From the NCBI GenBank assembly GCA_027625915.1, contig JANTQA010000015.1:1612001-1676000 (forward strand): 64,000 nt of DNA, written 5' to 3'. The notes beneath the pieces are model-generated. The model did no database searches. It had not been told where the DNA came from and worked only from the letters and a program-made list of their open reading frames with translations. Both the position numbers and the translations under genes were made by a program. This DNA comes from Anaeramoeba flamelloides. Lineage: Eukaryota > Metamonada > Anaeramoebidae. Of the stretch, positions 1 to 25,349 are shown piece by piece; position 1 is the first letter of the stretch; each line of letters opens with the position of its first letter.

Positions 1-142
1 TCTAAACCCCATTCCATAAATTTGGACAGATCAAAAATAAAAAATATGCATAAAAAACCCCTAAATTTACTATATTTTTCCAAACATAATATAAAAACAC
101 ATTTAAGTTATCGTCTATTAAAGTTTTAATAAGTAATAATTT

Positions 143-589
143 TCATCCAAATAAAAGAAAAAAAATATAAAACTCAAAAATAATAATTGATGTTTCCGAA
201 ATAATGAAACCAGACGGGGCTGAATATAAATTATATTGATAAATTTGTTGAAATTTCACCAACAATTGTTGATCAATTAAATGATTAGATACCATCAGAC
301 CAATTATATGTAATTTCTCTATTAACAAACTCAACACTAACCTTCTATCAACCATTGAAAAAAATTTCCTGATCAGTCGAAACATATTAGGTAACTGGAA
401 AAAAGAAAATGAAAACAAAACAAAAAAGACAAAAAAGAAAATAGTTTTATAAATCAAAATTATTTCCAAATTGAATTTAAAGAGTGGTTTTGTGATTCTT
501 TCAACTGTTGAAACTGTGTCTAAATTTTTGTAATTTAGTTTATCTAGAAATTTTACATTCCAAATAGACAAATGGATATTATCATTCAT
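143..589 (-). CDS. Unrecognised short gene or exon pair
   Basis: An open frame of 148 codons starts with ATG at 589 and reads through to a stop at 143. I do not recognise it. At this base composition stops are so frequent that an open frame of this length is unlikely by chance, and the two flanking parts have ordinary mixed amino-acid content (start MNDNIHLSIWNV, later LLIEKLHIIGLMVSNHLIDQ). The middle (about residues 45-67) is a Phe-rich stretch encoded by a pyrimidine run ending in TTTTTTCCAG, which looks like the 3' end of an intron. The real product may therefore be two exons rather than one protein; a convincing donor was not found. More exons may lie beyond the left edge of the window. 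No function is proposed. Confidence 0.35.
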   Translation of the reverse strand: MNDNIHLSIWNVKFLDKLNYKNLDTVSTVERITKPLFKFNLEIILIYKTIFFFVFFVLFSFSFFQLPNMFRLIRKFFSMVDRRLVLSLLIEKLHIIGLMVSNHLIDQQLLVKFQQIYQYNLYSAPSGFIISETSIIIFEFYIFFLLFG

Positions 590-784
590 AACAATTTTTG
601 TTTTTATATATATTGTTTATATAAATCCATTTTGATGCAAAAAAAAACAAAAAAAATAAAAATAAGAGTAACTCTGCAATATTTAATTATTTAAAATAAA
701 AAAAGAAACTTTAGAAAGTATAAAAGGTTTTAATGAAATATGTTTTAGCATATTCAGTTTATTTTTAAATTTTGATATATTTTT

Positions 785-3700
785 TTAATTAAAAATAGAT
801 GTTTTTTTTGGAAATTTCTGTGAAAATATTGAAGATTTATTTGTTTTTTTTAGAGTACTAGTTTTTTTTGAGGTGTAGTTATTAATTTTTAGATTTTTTT
901 CGATTTTTGAATTTTTTTTATCAAAATTATTTATACCTGATTTAAAAGATATACCTCTTCTCATTCCTCTTCCTCTATTTCCACCTCTTCCTCTTCCTCT
1001 TCCTCTTCCTCTTTCACTTCCCATTCCCATTCCCAGTCCCATTCCTCGTCCTCGTCCTCGTCCTCTTCCTCTTCCACGTTTATTTACTTGTTCGTATTCG
1101 CTTAATGATTTAAACCCACCTTTTCTACTTCTACTTTTATCTTTTTCACTGTGCGTTCCTTTGCCTCTTTCTCGTGAAAATGTGGTTGCTCCTTCATTTC
1201 CAGTTTCTTTTTCACTTAATAATCCTCTTCCTCTTCCTCTCCCCCTCCCTCTTCGCATTCCTCTCCCTCTTTCACTTCCCGTGAACATTCCCATTCCCAT
1301 TCCTCTTCCTCTTCCTCTTCCTCTTCCTCTTCCTCTTCCTCTTCCTCTTCCTCTTCCTCTTCCTCTTCCTCTTCCTCTTCCTCTTCCTCGTTTATTTACT
1401 TGTTCGTGTTCGCTTAATGATTTAAACCCACCTTTTCTAATTCTACTTTTACTTTTATCTTTTCCACCGAACATTCCTATTCCTTCTTTTTCTTGAGTTT
1501 CTTTCTCTCCTTTTCCCGTCACTCCTCCTAGTTTTTTTCCAAATTGATTTGATTTATTAAAATTTTTAAACCCGCCTATTTTACTTCTACTTCTACCTTT
1601 ATCTTTTCCACCGAACATTCCCGTTACTTCTTCCTTTTGCGTTGCTTTCTCTCCTTTTCCCATTTCTCTTTTCCTATCTTTTTCGGTATTTGTACCAAAT
1701 ATACTAGATCTACTAAATGTACTTTTTTTATTGAAAATCCCAGATTTCCTACCTTCTTCTTTCTTACCCAATTTCTTATCACTTTCCTTTCCAAAAGTTT
1801 CATTAAACGAACGAATACCCCTTGTTTTAACCTTATTTTCGTTTTTACCTTTGCTTTTATCGCTTTCCTTTCCAAAAGTTTCATTAAATGTGGTAATGCC
1901 TCCTATTTTGTTGCGGCTTGTTAAGTTTTTTGTTTTATTGACAAAAAATGTATTCTTTCTACTTTTTTCCTGCTTGTTTTTTTCCTTTTCACTGTCTGTT
2001 AAATTTAAAGTTTTCTCCTTTTCGCTATTAAATCTTCCTTTCAAGCCAAAATCATTCCATCCTTTCTTTTTTCTTTCTAATGCAGTTGTCTTATCTTTTT
2101 GTTTTTTTTTATTTTTTTCATTTTCTTTAGCTTTATTATTTGAGTTTGATTTATCTTTAAATATTGAAAGTTTATTTGGTTTCTTGATATTTGAAAAGAT
2201 ACCATTTTTGTTCTTTTTATGGAAAGAAGGAATTTGGAATTTGGAATCATCATCATCATCGTCACCGCCATATTCGTCTTCGTCATTATAATCATCATCT
2301 TCATTGAATAGTATGTTGTTATCATTAAATTTCTTTTTATTTAATAAAGAAGTCGATGGATGAATTTTTTTTGATCTAGTTGGCCGCTCAAATGGAGATT
2401 CTGATCGTTTTATCTTATCCTTTTTTTCCATTGGCGTGCTTTTTATTGATTGGTTGAAAAAGATTGTAGAACTTGTTTGATTTCTTAATGAATTTTGTTT
2501 GTTCTCATTTTTTTTCAAAAGTGTTCCTTTCTTTGGATGGCTAGGAAAGGGGGTGTTAGAGGGTATTGTTTGTGGTTTAGGTTGTGTAGATGGCTTGAAG
2601 ACAGTACTTTTTGGTTTGAATAAACCAAATTCTTTTTTTGAAGATTTTTTTTTATCAAAATTGGAAAATTTGAGTAAATTTTCGGAAGCTAATAAAGTTT
2701 TATTATTCTTTGGATTAAAAGCATTTATTTTTGGAACTATGCTTTGTTTTTCTTTTTTCTTCTCTTTTTCTTTTTTCTTCTCTTTTTCTTTTTTCTTCTC
2801 TTTTTCTTTTTTCTTCTCTTTTTCTTTTTTCTTTTCTTTTTCCCTTTGTTTTTCTTTTTCTTTTTCCTTTTCTCTTTGTTTTTCTCTTTGTTTTTCTTTT
2901 TCCTTTTCTCTTTGTTTTTCTTTTTCCTTTTCTCTTTGTTTTTCTTTTTCCTTTTCCTTTTCTCTTTGTTTTTCTTTTACTTTTTCCCTTTGTTTTTCTT
3001 TTTCCTTAAAATTATCAATAAAATTATTCATACCACTATTCTTATTCATATCATTTTTTTCTTTCATCTTATCAACAACAGTTGTTTTTTTGTTATTTTT
3101 TGAAGAATTTATGCCAAACAAATTGGTTTTATTATTCGAATTGCTGATATTTTTAAGTTGACTACGAGGAGATGATAAAAAATTAGTTTTTTTATTTTTT
3201 TGAATAATTTCTTTTTGTTTTTTGCTGTTGATGATTTCTTTGGATTTTTTAATATCCTTCCCTAAATTTGGTGAAATCAATTTTGATTGTTTGTTTCTGT
3301 TTAATCTTTTATCCTTTACAATTTTATTTTTTCTTTTTTCTGCTTCCTTTGGTTCAACTTTCTCTTTTTGTTTCTTTTTTTGCCCACCTTTTTTGTTTTC
3401 TTTTTTTCTTTGATTTTTTGAATTTTTTTCATTTTTATCCCTCATCAGCTTTCTATGTCTTTGAGATTGTTTTTGCTGGATTAACTCTTTCTGTTTCAGC
3501 AATTCCTTTTGTCTTAGTAACTCTTTTTGTTTAAATAATAGTAATTTTGTCTCGATTTCTTCTTTCTTATTTTGCTTCCACTTTTCTTGTTGTGCAATTT
3601 TTACCTTATCAATTGGCCATTGTATTTGATCGAATTGTTGAAAAATTTGATTGTCTCGTTTGTTGAGTGTAATCAACGGATTTGAAATCCGATTTGTTTC

Positions 3701-4423
3701 AGAGACTTTTTTTTGAATGTGCTTCATTTCTTTAACTAGTTGGTGGATTTCGTTTGTAAACAGTTGTTTTTTTTTTGGCTCTTCATTCACTTTTTTAAAA
3801 TAATAATTTTTTTTTTGTTTTTGGTTTGCATACTTTTTGAGTTGAGATCGATTATTTTCAAATTCCGATCCTTCTGATTCTTCGTTGTTGCTGTATTCAA
3901 CTAAATGGTTATTTTTGAATTTTGGGCTTTTGTGTGTCGGTATTGTTGTTTTTTTATTTTTTTGATTTTTTCTTTTCTTTTTTTTGATTTGTTCAGAAAA
4001 ATCAAGCGCAAGATCCATTGCACTATTTTTTTGAGAGTAATTGTTTTTTTGAAGAAGAAGGTTCAGGATCCCTAACGGGTAATTCCTTTTTCGATTTTTA
4101 TTGTTATTTTGCTTCTTTAAATTTTGATCTTCCTCGGAGTTTGTTGATGACGAAGCTAATGGATCAGAGTCATAATCAGAACTATCAATTTCGTTAATTA
4201 TTTTTGGAAAGGTTTCTGTTTCTGTTTCTGTTTCTGTTTCTGGTGTGTCAGAGAAAGACAACTCTTGGGACGAAGATTCATTGGCTTGTTCAACTATTGC
4301 TTTTTTGTTTCTTTTGTGCTTTTTGTTTCTTTTGATTTTTTGTTTGGAATTTGTTAAAAATTTCTTTGAATTTGCAAAACCATATTGCTGTTGGCTGCTC
4401 ATCAAAGAAAACTGAAAACGCAC
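785..4423 (-). CDS. Large low-complexity RG/EK-rich protein, function unknown
   Basis: A single open frame of 1,212 codons without introns. Met8 (codon at 4402, start MSSQQQYGFANSK) is as good a start as the first ATG. The chain is almost entirely basic and low in complexity. It has an acidic Ser/Glu/Thr stretch near residues 55-105; a Gln/Lys/Leu coiled-coil-like part near 270-330; a long Lys-Glu-Arg-Gln array (about 480-560); an Asp/Glu patch (about 720-740); then imperfect tandem repeats of FNETFGKESDK and MFGGKDK-type units; and finally Arg-Gly dipeptide runs encoded by an (AGAGGA)n microsatellite at about 1300-1390 and again near 970-1070. No enzyme or fold is recognisable. RG runs and high charge are typical of nuclear or RNA-binding disordered proteins, but that is only inference. 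The plus-strand open frames here are shadows of the purine bias. Confidence 0.75.
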   Translation of the reverse strand: MRFQFSLMSSQQQYGFANSKKFLTNSKQKIKRNKKHKRNKKAIVEQANESSSQELSFSDTPETETETETETFPKIINEIDSSDYDSDPLASSSTNSEEDQNLKKQNNNKNRKRNYPLGILNLLLQKNNYSQKNSAMDLALDFSEQIKKKKRKNQKNKKTTIPTHKSPKFKNNHLVEYSNNEESEGSEFENNRSQLKKYANQKQKKNYYFKKVNEEPKKKQLFTNEIHQLVKEMKHIQKKVSETNRISNPLITLNKRDNQIFQQFDQIQWPIDKVKIAQQEKWKQNKKEEIETKLLLFKQKELLRQKELLKQKELIQQKQSQRHRKLMRDKNEKNSKNQRKKENKKGGQKKKQKEKVEPKEAEKRKNKIVKDKRLNRNKQSKLISPNLGKDIKKSKEIINSKKQKEIIQKNKKTNFLSSPRSQLKNISNSNNKTNLFGINSSKNNKKTTVVDKMKEKNDMNKNSGMNNFIDNFKEKEKQREKVKEKQREKEKEKEKQREKEKEKQREKEKEKQREKQREKEKEKEKQREKEKKKEKEKKKEKEKKKEKEKKKEKEKKKEKQSIVPKINAFNPKNNKTLLASENLLKFSNFDKKKSSKKEFGLFKPKSTVFKPSTQPKPQTIPSNTPFPSHPKKGTLLKKNENKQNSLRNQTSSTIFFNQSIKSTPMEKKDKIKRSESPFERPTRSKKIHPSTSLLNKKKFNDNNILFNEDDDYNDEDEYGGDDDDDDSKFQIPSFHKKNKNGIFSNIKKPNKLSIFKDKSNSNNKAKENEKNKKKQKDKTTALERKKKGWNDFGLKGRFNSEKEKTLNLTDSEKEKNKQEKSRKNTFFVNKTKNLTSRNKIGGITTFNETFGKESDKSKGKNENKVKTRGIRSFNETFGKESDKKLGKKEEGRKSGIFNKKSTFSRSSIFGTNTEKDRKREMGKGEKATQKEEVTGMFGGKDKGRSRSKIGGFKNFNKSNQFGKKLGGVTGKGEKETQEKEGIGMFGGKDKSKSRIRKGGFKSLSEHEQVNKRGRGRGRGRGRGRGRGRGRGRGRGRGRGRGMGMGMFTGSERGRGMRRGRGRGRGRGLLSEKETGNEGATTFSRERGKGTHSEKDKSRSRKGGFKSLSEYEQVNKRGRGRGRGRGRGMGLGMGMGSERGRGRGRGRGGNRGRGMRRGISFKSGINNFDKKNSKIEKNLKINNYTSKKTSTLKKTNKSSIFSQKFPKKTSIFN

Positions 4424-4839
4424 TTGTTTAAAAAAATGTTTTTTATTTTTCTTATTATTGGGAAATGATTTGAGTTCTTAGTCACCATTTTTTTATTCTG
4501 AGATTTATGATTATAAAATGCCAGTAAATCAAATAGTTCTTCTGTTTTGGTGTTGTAAATCAATTTCATGAGATTTAAGTATTTGTTAAGAATAATTGTT
4601 TTGGAAAGTATTTCTAAATTTTATTGGATAAAAATTATTTTCTTTTTAAGGAACTCAGGACTCTTATTTATTATTTTTTACTAAATGCACACAGTATTTA
4701 TTTTTACCAGGGTTGCTTTTAGCCCTGATAAACCAAGTATTTTATGAACTTTAGAGAAATTTGTTATTATTTTTTAAAAGAATTCATTTTCAATTAATCT
4801 CCAGCAAAAAGATCTGATTATAGTATTAAAACAAATACC

Positions 4840-5305
4840 TCCCTGAAAATAACACCGTACAAGATTTTACATTGTTAATATTAGGTAAATTTTTGTTTAA
4901 TTGAAAATAATGAAAATCTAATCCTTTTTTTATGAAGTAAACTTGTTTAATTATAACTAACCTACTTTTTAGAATGATGATTAATTAGATTACACTCGTT
5001 CAAAACACTATACAGTCAATCAAAAAAACAAGAATAAAAGTTATCCTTTTCAAAACTCTAGCAAATCTTTATAAATTCTGATTGTTTTTCAAAATAGGGT
5101 AATCTATGGAGTTTATTAAAAAATTCATTGGGTATCTTATAAAAACCCCACTTTAATGAACTTTGGGTAGTTTTATTGTTTTGTTCATAATAAATTTGCT
5201 TATTTATAAAAGGGTGTTGCTTTTAAATATTTACAATTACACAACAATTTTACTAATATTATCTATGAAAAAATCTTGTTTGGGATTATTTTAATGTGGG
5301 ATATT
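4840..5305 (-). mobile_element. MITE-like inverted-repeat element, copy 1
   Basis: This block is a diverged reverse-orientation copy of the element at 24845-25336. Shared landmarks read on the minus strand include the right arm around 4930-5010 (matching 25100-25200 inverted) and the end sequence ACAACAATTTTACTAATATT at 5232-5251, which occurs at 25264-25283. The termini are decayed and no clear target duplication remains. No transposase frame is present, so it is non-autonomous. Confidence 0.6.
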
Positions 5306-5519
5306 TAATTCAATACTCTGCTTGTGTTGGAATGTTTTGGTTTGAAACAAAAAAGGATTAATTTGTCAAACATTTTTATTTATTTTAAATCTGACTTTTA
5401 GTTATTTTTTATAATTTGTAGTATAAAATAATAACTCAAACTTTCATCTCATTTTAAAAATATATGAAAAATTAATCATAATATTGAAACCCATAGATAT
5501 GAAAAATTATCCATTCATC

Positions 5520-6070
5520 AATTTATTCATTTATTTAGAGTAAGGGTTAATTAAAGAAAGGTATCAAATAAAAAAAGTGAGAAGAAGATAATTAATTTAA
5601 ATATATAACCAAAATAATATTATCATTTGTTTAATCAAAGTAATAACTATTCACTGCATTAAGTTTTTCCAGGATTTGAATAAATTGAGTAAAATCCTTG
5701 ATTTTACATAATTCTTTCTAATTCTGGAAAACAGAGACATGTCCCACAAATACACATGAGGGGTATAACATGATAGAAAGGGCATCGATTACAGATAAAA
5801 CTTCAACAATCTGTGGTTAATAATTTATATTCCGCGACTCTCAGAATGGGGTACACGAGTATTAATTTATATATTTTTTACTGTTTTAAGTATTTTTCGT
5901 TTTCAAAACATTGTTCGTTTCTTTTATTTTTAAATAATAGAGGTTTTGATGATAAAATATATTATCATAATATTAACAATAAAATTGTCAAAATATTAAA
6001 AAACGTGATTAGTACTACTTTATGGCGAAAAATCTTAAAATCAAGATATAAAATAATTATAGCATAAAAT
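5520..6070 (-). mobile_element. LINE-B 3' end relic with one hairpin cassette and (TAAA)n-like tail
   Basis: Read on the minus strand, decayed LINE 3' coding sequence (about 6070-5870) is followed by a 3' flank shared with 41340-41580 and 61760-61990, then one M2-type hairpin (5671-5735), then CTTTCTTTAATTAACC and a TAAATAAATGAATAAA tail near 5545-5520. The same order occurs at 40800-42100, where the tail is a cleaner (TAAA)n. This is the simplest of the three copies, carrying a single hairpin rather than an array. It has no intact reading frame. Confidence 0.55.
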
Positions 6071-7027
6071 TAATAATTATTTTCTGGAAATTACCTTAAA
6101 AAATTTCTTGACTTTCAAAAAGTCACAAGACTTTAATAAATAATACCACTTTTTAAAATATTAGATAGTTTCTGTAAGGTTTATTAATTGTTTTCAAGTG
6201 TTTGAAAGTTTTGAAAGACAGAAAATTTTGATAAACCAAATGAGTGTGTTTTAGTGAAAAAATTTTTTTTTTTTTTTTTTTTTTTTAATAAAATTTAAAA
6301 TCTTAAACAAATTTTATGATCAAAATAATTATAACCCATTTCAAAAATATGCTTGTATATAAAAATGATGTGTTTTTTTAAAATTGGGTTGTTACATTTA
6401 CCAGTAAAATAACCAAAAATAATAAAGAATAATTTTACTACATTATTGGTCATCGATCAAATCAAAACCTCTGGGCGCGAGTTGTTTTTTCTGCCCAATA
6501 CCAAGATACCCAAAAAAGAAGAATTATAAAAAGAAGAAAACATTTATGCAAAAAGCTTTATGATTAGTGATAATGTGGCTAGGTAGTTGTGAAAGATTTT
6601 GAAAAGTTAATTAACCCCTTAAAGCTTTCATAAGAATATTGAGAAATGTCTTCACCTCAGAACACATTCCTTATATAACGGGTGAACAGTTAGTTGTTTT
6701 AGAAGACATTTTGTTCAACATAATTTAGAATAACTTGCTCTGACTGAGAAAATTTTTATTTTTAGTTATTATTTTTGTTGATCTAAAAAGAATTAATTGG
6801 TTTATTAACCAAATTAAAAGAAAATACAATAAAAAACTATTTGATCTGATCCTTGATTGAACCTAGTATCTTTTTTGTTGTTTTTTTCAAAGAATATCTT
6901 TTTTTTCACTTAATATGTTTTTTTGATCAACAAAAATTTCTTTTGTCAAAATATTGCTGAATTGGATTAAAACCCATTAAATATTATATCGTAATTTACA
7001 TTTTTAATTGCGATATTTTGACATTTA

Positions 7028-7427
7028 CAGCTGTTCCAAGGCTACCGTGAATTTTTATATGAATCAAATTTTGATGCTGATATAGATTTTTCAAAAGTTG
7101 GATATGAGGATAAGAAAGCTCATATTGAAAAAAAAATTTCACAAATCAACTTATTTCAAAGATTTTCTTGTGGAAAGATTAAAATTATTTTCGGTATTTC
7201 AAGAGAAACTTTTAAATGGCATCTCAACAGATTTTCCAGGTTTGAAGCAATTTAGGGATCTGAAAATTAATTTTTATTGTATCAGAAAAAATTCTTGAAT
7301 ATCAGCTCATTTAGGAATTTATTTTTTCAATATGAGCTTTATTATTCTCATATCCTTATATTTAAAAATCTATATCAGCATCAAAATTTGATTCATATAA
7401 AAATTCAAGGTAGCCTTGGAAAGACTG
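7028..7427. mobile_element. TA-flanked terminal-inverted-repeat element (Tc1/mariner-like MITE)
   Basis: The 400-bp block has inverted arms of about 100 bp. The left arm begins CAGCTGTTCCAAGGCTACC at 7028 and the right arm ends GGTAGCCTTGGAAAGACTG at 7427. The arms pair throughout, for example GATGCTGATATAGATTTTT on the left and AAAAATCTATATCAGCATC on the right. Both ends abut TA (7026-7027 and 7428-7429), the target used by Tc1/mariner transposons, and termini beginning CAG are common in that superfamily. There is no transposase, so it is non-autonomous. Decayed left-end-like sequences occur at about 54484 and 55499. Confidence 0.75.
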
Positions 7428-7559
7428 TATCAGGATTTTTAAATAATTATCACGATTTTTATAGAATATCGGGATTTTTATATTATCAAAATATTATTTA
7501 TTATTGCCGTGATCTATAATATCACAATTTGATAAAAATGTTGCGATTTTTATAACTTT

Positions 7560-7990
7560 ACTGTAACTTGAGCAGAGGTATCATCAAATGCTCTAATTTA
7601 TTAATTTTCTTGAAATTCAAATGATTATATAATATTCTTTTTCAAATAATAAGAGTATACATAACTAAATGTTAATATCTAAATAAGTTATTTGATAATA
7701 TTTATTCTTTTTTTTTTTATTAGAATTATTAATTAAAGGTAATTTTATTTGTTTGAAAATATTTAAAAAATTAAGATTTAAGAATAAAGTAAAGTATTAC
7801 TTTTCATCAATTTGGTATTACTAACCCACCTATCTGATTAACATCCGGTGTTTAAGTATTGATTAAAAATACTGAAATTAAAAAGTTTTTCTGTAAGTTA
7901 TAAGTTAAATCTTATTCGGTTTTCAAAAAAAGTATTTTGGGAGAATTTTTACTTTGAAGTTTTTTCAGATTTTTCAGATTATTTAAAACT
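7560..7990 (+). repeat. Dispersed repeat family R1, fragment
   Basis: This stretch aligns by eye with 32920-33260, sharing TTTCTTGAAATT near its start, then TTATTTGATAATAT and ATTAGAATTATT. Other parts of the same family lie at 33290-33640, 56270-56690 and, inverted, at 25350-25640. No open reading frame or terminal structure is clear, so the class is unknown. Confidence 0.5.
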
Positions 7991-8528
7991 AAGGTTCACC
8001 AATCTAAGAATTCAATTTATAATTCATATTGTTAATTGCATCTTAAAAAGATCAAATTTTTCATTCAGTTTTCCCAAAAAAATTCATCTCTCAATAGCAA
8101 ATATTGAATCATTAAAGTTCCCAATTGTAAAAAGGGAAATTAATAATTTATGCTTATTTTCCGAATAGAAATTAAAAAAGTGAAAGGGTTACTTGATTTA
8201 AAAATCTTATTTTGGAAGAAGCTGAATGAAAATTTTGTTCCCTTTATTTTGTCAAAAAATCTTAATTTTTGTTATTATACAAAATAAATAATTATTAGAC
8301 ACTCAAAAAAACCAAAATGTATCAAACAAAAAAAAATAAAAATTACTGATTTTGTTTACATTTTATTTTTTAAATCACAAAGAAATCACAAAACACAGTT
8401 TATTGAACAAACCATACTTTTTTTTTTATATAACCACTTCAAATTTTTCCCTCTTTCTGAAACTTTGAATTTTTTTTTATTATTTTTATTTTTTTTGTGA
8501 ATTTTTTTCAATCAAAAGAAATTCAATT

Positions 8529-9145
8529 TTACATATTTTTTTGATGAGAATTGGTACAATTTACTTTGAGTAACAAGAATATTTGTCTAAGTATTTTTTT
8601 TCTTTCTTCTGAACCAAAATAAAAAACGTAATCTTGATTTTTCTTCGCCTTTTTATGATTAAAATCTTCATTTCTTTTAAAGGGAAATACTTGACATAAT
8701 TGGTATTTCAAGAGTAATCAGAAAATAATTACCATTAGTCGATTAGCTTGTTGAAATTTTCATTACCTGCATGAAAAACTTTTAAAATATAAATTGGAAA
8801 CTTCTTTAAAATTTTGAAACCCGTGAAAGTATTAAAAACAGACACTTTATCACAGAACAAATTAATTAGAAATTTTAGCCTTTTTATTCCCTTTTTGTAA
8901 ATTTTCAACTCGTACCAAAAAATTATTCTTATTCTAAAGTAAAAACTCAAAAGTAAGGAAAAGTAACAACTCTGATCTTCAATTTTGGTTATTTCTGAAT
9001 GGTTCTTTAACTTTTTTAAAAAAATCTTATCTTCCCCACTTACGAAATGGTTTGTCACAAAATATTTCCAACTTCTTTCCAGCAGCGTATTCTCTTCTAT
9101 TGTCAGGTAATCAATGAAAAATTTAATGTTTTTTATTTTTCTCAA
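8529..9145 (-). CDS. Probable PH-domain exons; start not located
   Basis: Two adjoining minus-strand frames (about 9145-8786 and 8720-8529) join well if a short intron is removed. The donor is GTAATG at 8774-8769, branch-like CTAATCGACTAATGG lies inside, and the acceptor is TGTCAAG at about 8690. The joined C-terminus runs LKVFHA then VFPFKR, then YVFYFGSEERKKILRQI and a stop. That order of strands and a final helix resembles the second half of a PH domain; this is inference from pattern only. A second intron may begin at the perfect donor GTAAGT near 9038. No in-frame ATG precedes the first exon, and any further upstream exon would overlap the BEACH gene that starts at 9178 on the other strand. 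It could therefore be a decayed gene fragment. Confidence 0.35.
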
Positions 9146-9177
9146 GTTTTCTCAACACAACATTTTTTGTTTTTACG

Positions 9178-23773
<14,596 letters not shown>

Positions 23774-24169
23774 GAAATTATTTTTTTTATCGTTTTTTTA
23801 ATTACTTTTTTCTTTTTTCTAATTTTGTTTTTCTTTTATATTAATTTACTTTTAAATAGTAATCTTATAATTACATTTATTTTTTTTTTAATAATAAAAA
23901 ATATTTCTTAACAAATACATTAGTGTTTTTTGAATCTAATTTTGATAAAATATTTTATTTTATTTTTATAGAAAGAAAAAGCGATAAAAATTGGTTTCAA
24001 ATCGACATACTGGTTGATCATTTTCGAGAATAATAACTTATAATTTGCAACATTTCAAAAATGGAATTCCACAATGTTATACGAAAAAAATACTTTTTAT
24101 TGTTTCCCTAGTATATAAATTCCGTTTGGAATGATTATTTATTTTTGTTTGAATCTACTAAAGAATACC

Positions 24170-24440
24170 TTTGTAAATAAACTAAATTATATTAGTAAAA
24201 TGTTAATGGAAGTGGTTTTGAGGCTTTTTTCCCGAATTCTTAACAAAAAAATATTTTCAAATTTTTGGATCAGAATCATTTTTTCTAATTTTTTCAAATT
24301 TTTGTTTTTCTTTTTAAAATTATTCTTTTTCTTTTTCTAATTTTAGATACTTTTTTTTTCAATTTTTTCCTTTTTTCTTTTTGATTTCTATTTTTTTGCA
24401 AAAGATCATAAGGAAAAAAAAAACAGAAAATTTAAATACT
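24170..24440 (+). repeat. Dispersed repeat R2, copy 1
   Basis: Direct, diverged match to 48770-49000: both carry TTAATGGAAG/TTGATGGAAG, then AAAAAAATATTTTCA, then GATCAGAATCATTTTTTC and a long pyrimidine run. No coding or terminal structure is seen. Confidence 0.5.
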
Positions 24441-24844
24441 AATATACGTAATTAAAAAATAGAGATTATTTAATTTTCTTTAAAAATAAATTTAATTATT
24501 AAGTAAAAAAATATTCTTGTTAATAACTTTTTTCATAAAAGTTTAGTGATTGAAAATCCATAACGATCTTTTAGAAAAGATGTGACTCACTTTTTTTTTT
24601 GTTTTCGATTTTCATTTTGTTCAATTATTAAGATATCGGGGGTATTTTATTATGTACCATTATACAGAGGTTATAAACTTTTTTCAAGTCAAACAGTGTC
24701 AAGTTATAGTGGGTGAAGGATAAGTGTTTAAAGGGTTAAAATAAATATTAGAAGAAAAATTTTATTTTAAAAATTTTAAAATTGAAATTATTATTATTTT
24801 TTTACTTTTACTTTTTTTTTTTAAAATATTTTTTTTAATTATAA

Positions 24845-25336
24845 TAGGGAAAAAACATTGGACATGAAAATAATCCCTGACAAGATTTTTTATAGTGAAT
24901 ATTAGTAAAATTGTTGTGAAATTTCATTTATTTTAAATCAAATCCTTTTTATAAATAACCAATTTTTTATGGGATTAGCAATAAATCTACCCAAAGTTCA
25001 TTGAAGTAGGGTGTATATAGAATACTCAAGTAATTGTTTGATAGCCTAAGTAGATCAACTTTTTTTGAAAACCTATTTAGTTTTATAGAGGTTTACTAGA
25101 GTTTTGTAAAATGATATTTTTAATTCATTGATTTTTAATTGATTGAATAGTGTTTTAGAACAAGTGTGATTTCATTAATCATCATTCTAATATGTAGGTG
25201 AGTTATAATTTAAAAAGTTTGATTCTTAAAAAAAGGATTTGATTTAAAATAAATGAAATTACACAACAATTTTACTAATATTCACAATAAAAAATCTTTT
25301 TTGGGATTATTTTCATGTCAGGTATTTTTTTCCCTA
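24845..25336 (+). mobile_element. MITE-like inverted-repeat element, copy 2
   Basis: The 492-bp block starts TAGGGAAAAAACATTGGACA and ends in the inverse, TTTTTTTCCCTA. Its arms pair over about 110 bp, for example GACATGAAAATAATCCC with GGGATTATTTTCATGTC and ATTTCATTTATTTTAAATC with GATTTAAAATAAATGAAAT. The outer TA on both sides could be a TA target duplication of the Tc1/mariner type. There is no transposase. Confidence 0.7.
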
Positions 25337-25349
25337 CTTTATATTTGTT

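Larger units (their letters stand above)
4424..8528. other. Intergenic region between divergent genes
   Basis: No host gene was found in this 4.1-kb spacer. It holds several repeat relics, listed separately: an inverted-repeat element at about 4840-5305, the 3' end of a LINE with a hairpin cassette at 5520-6070, a TA-flanked inverted-repeat element at 7028-7427, and a degenerate member of a larger dispersed repeat at about 7560-7990. A poly(T) run sits at 6268-6287. The short open frames at 5813-6067, 7098-7298 and 7277-7519 lie inside these elements. Confidence 0.7.

Noticed and set aside
1161-1496. Plus-strand open frame rich in Leu-Pro
   Set aside because: It is the exact antisense of the Arg-Gly hexanucleotide repeat in the minus-strand gene; composition explains it fully.
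2499-3161. Long plus-strand frames rich in Phe/Leu/Ser
   Set aside because: Antisense of the Lys-Glu-Arg-Gln array of the minus-strand gene; no independent coding signal.
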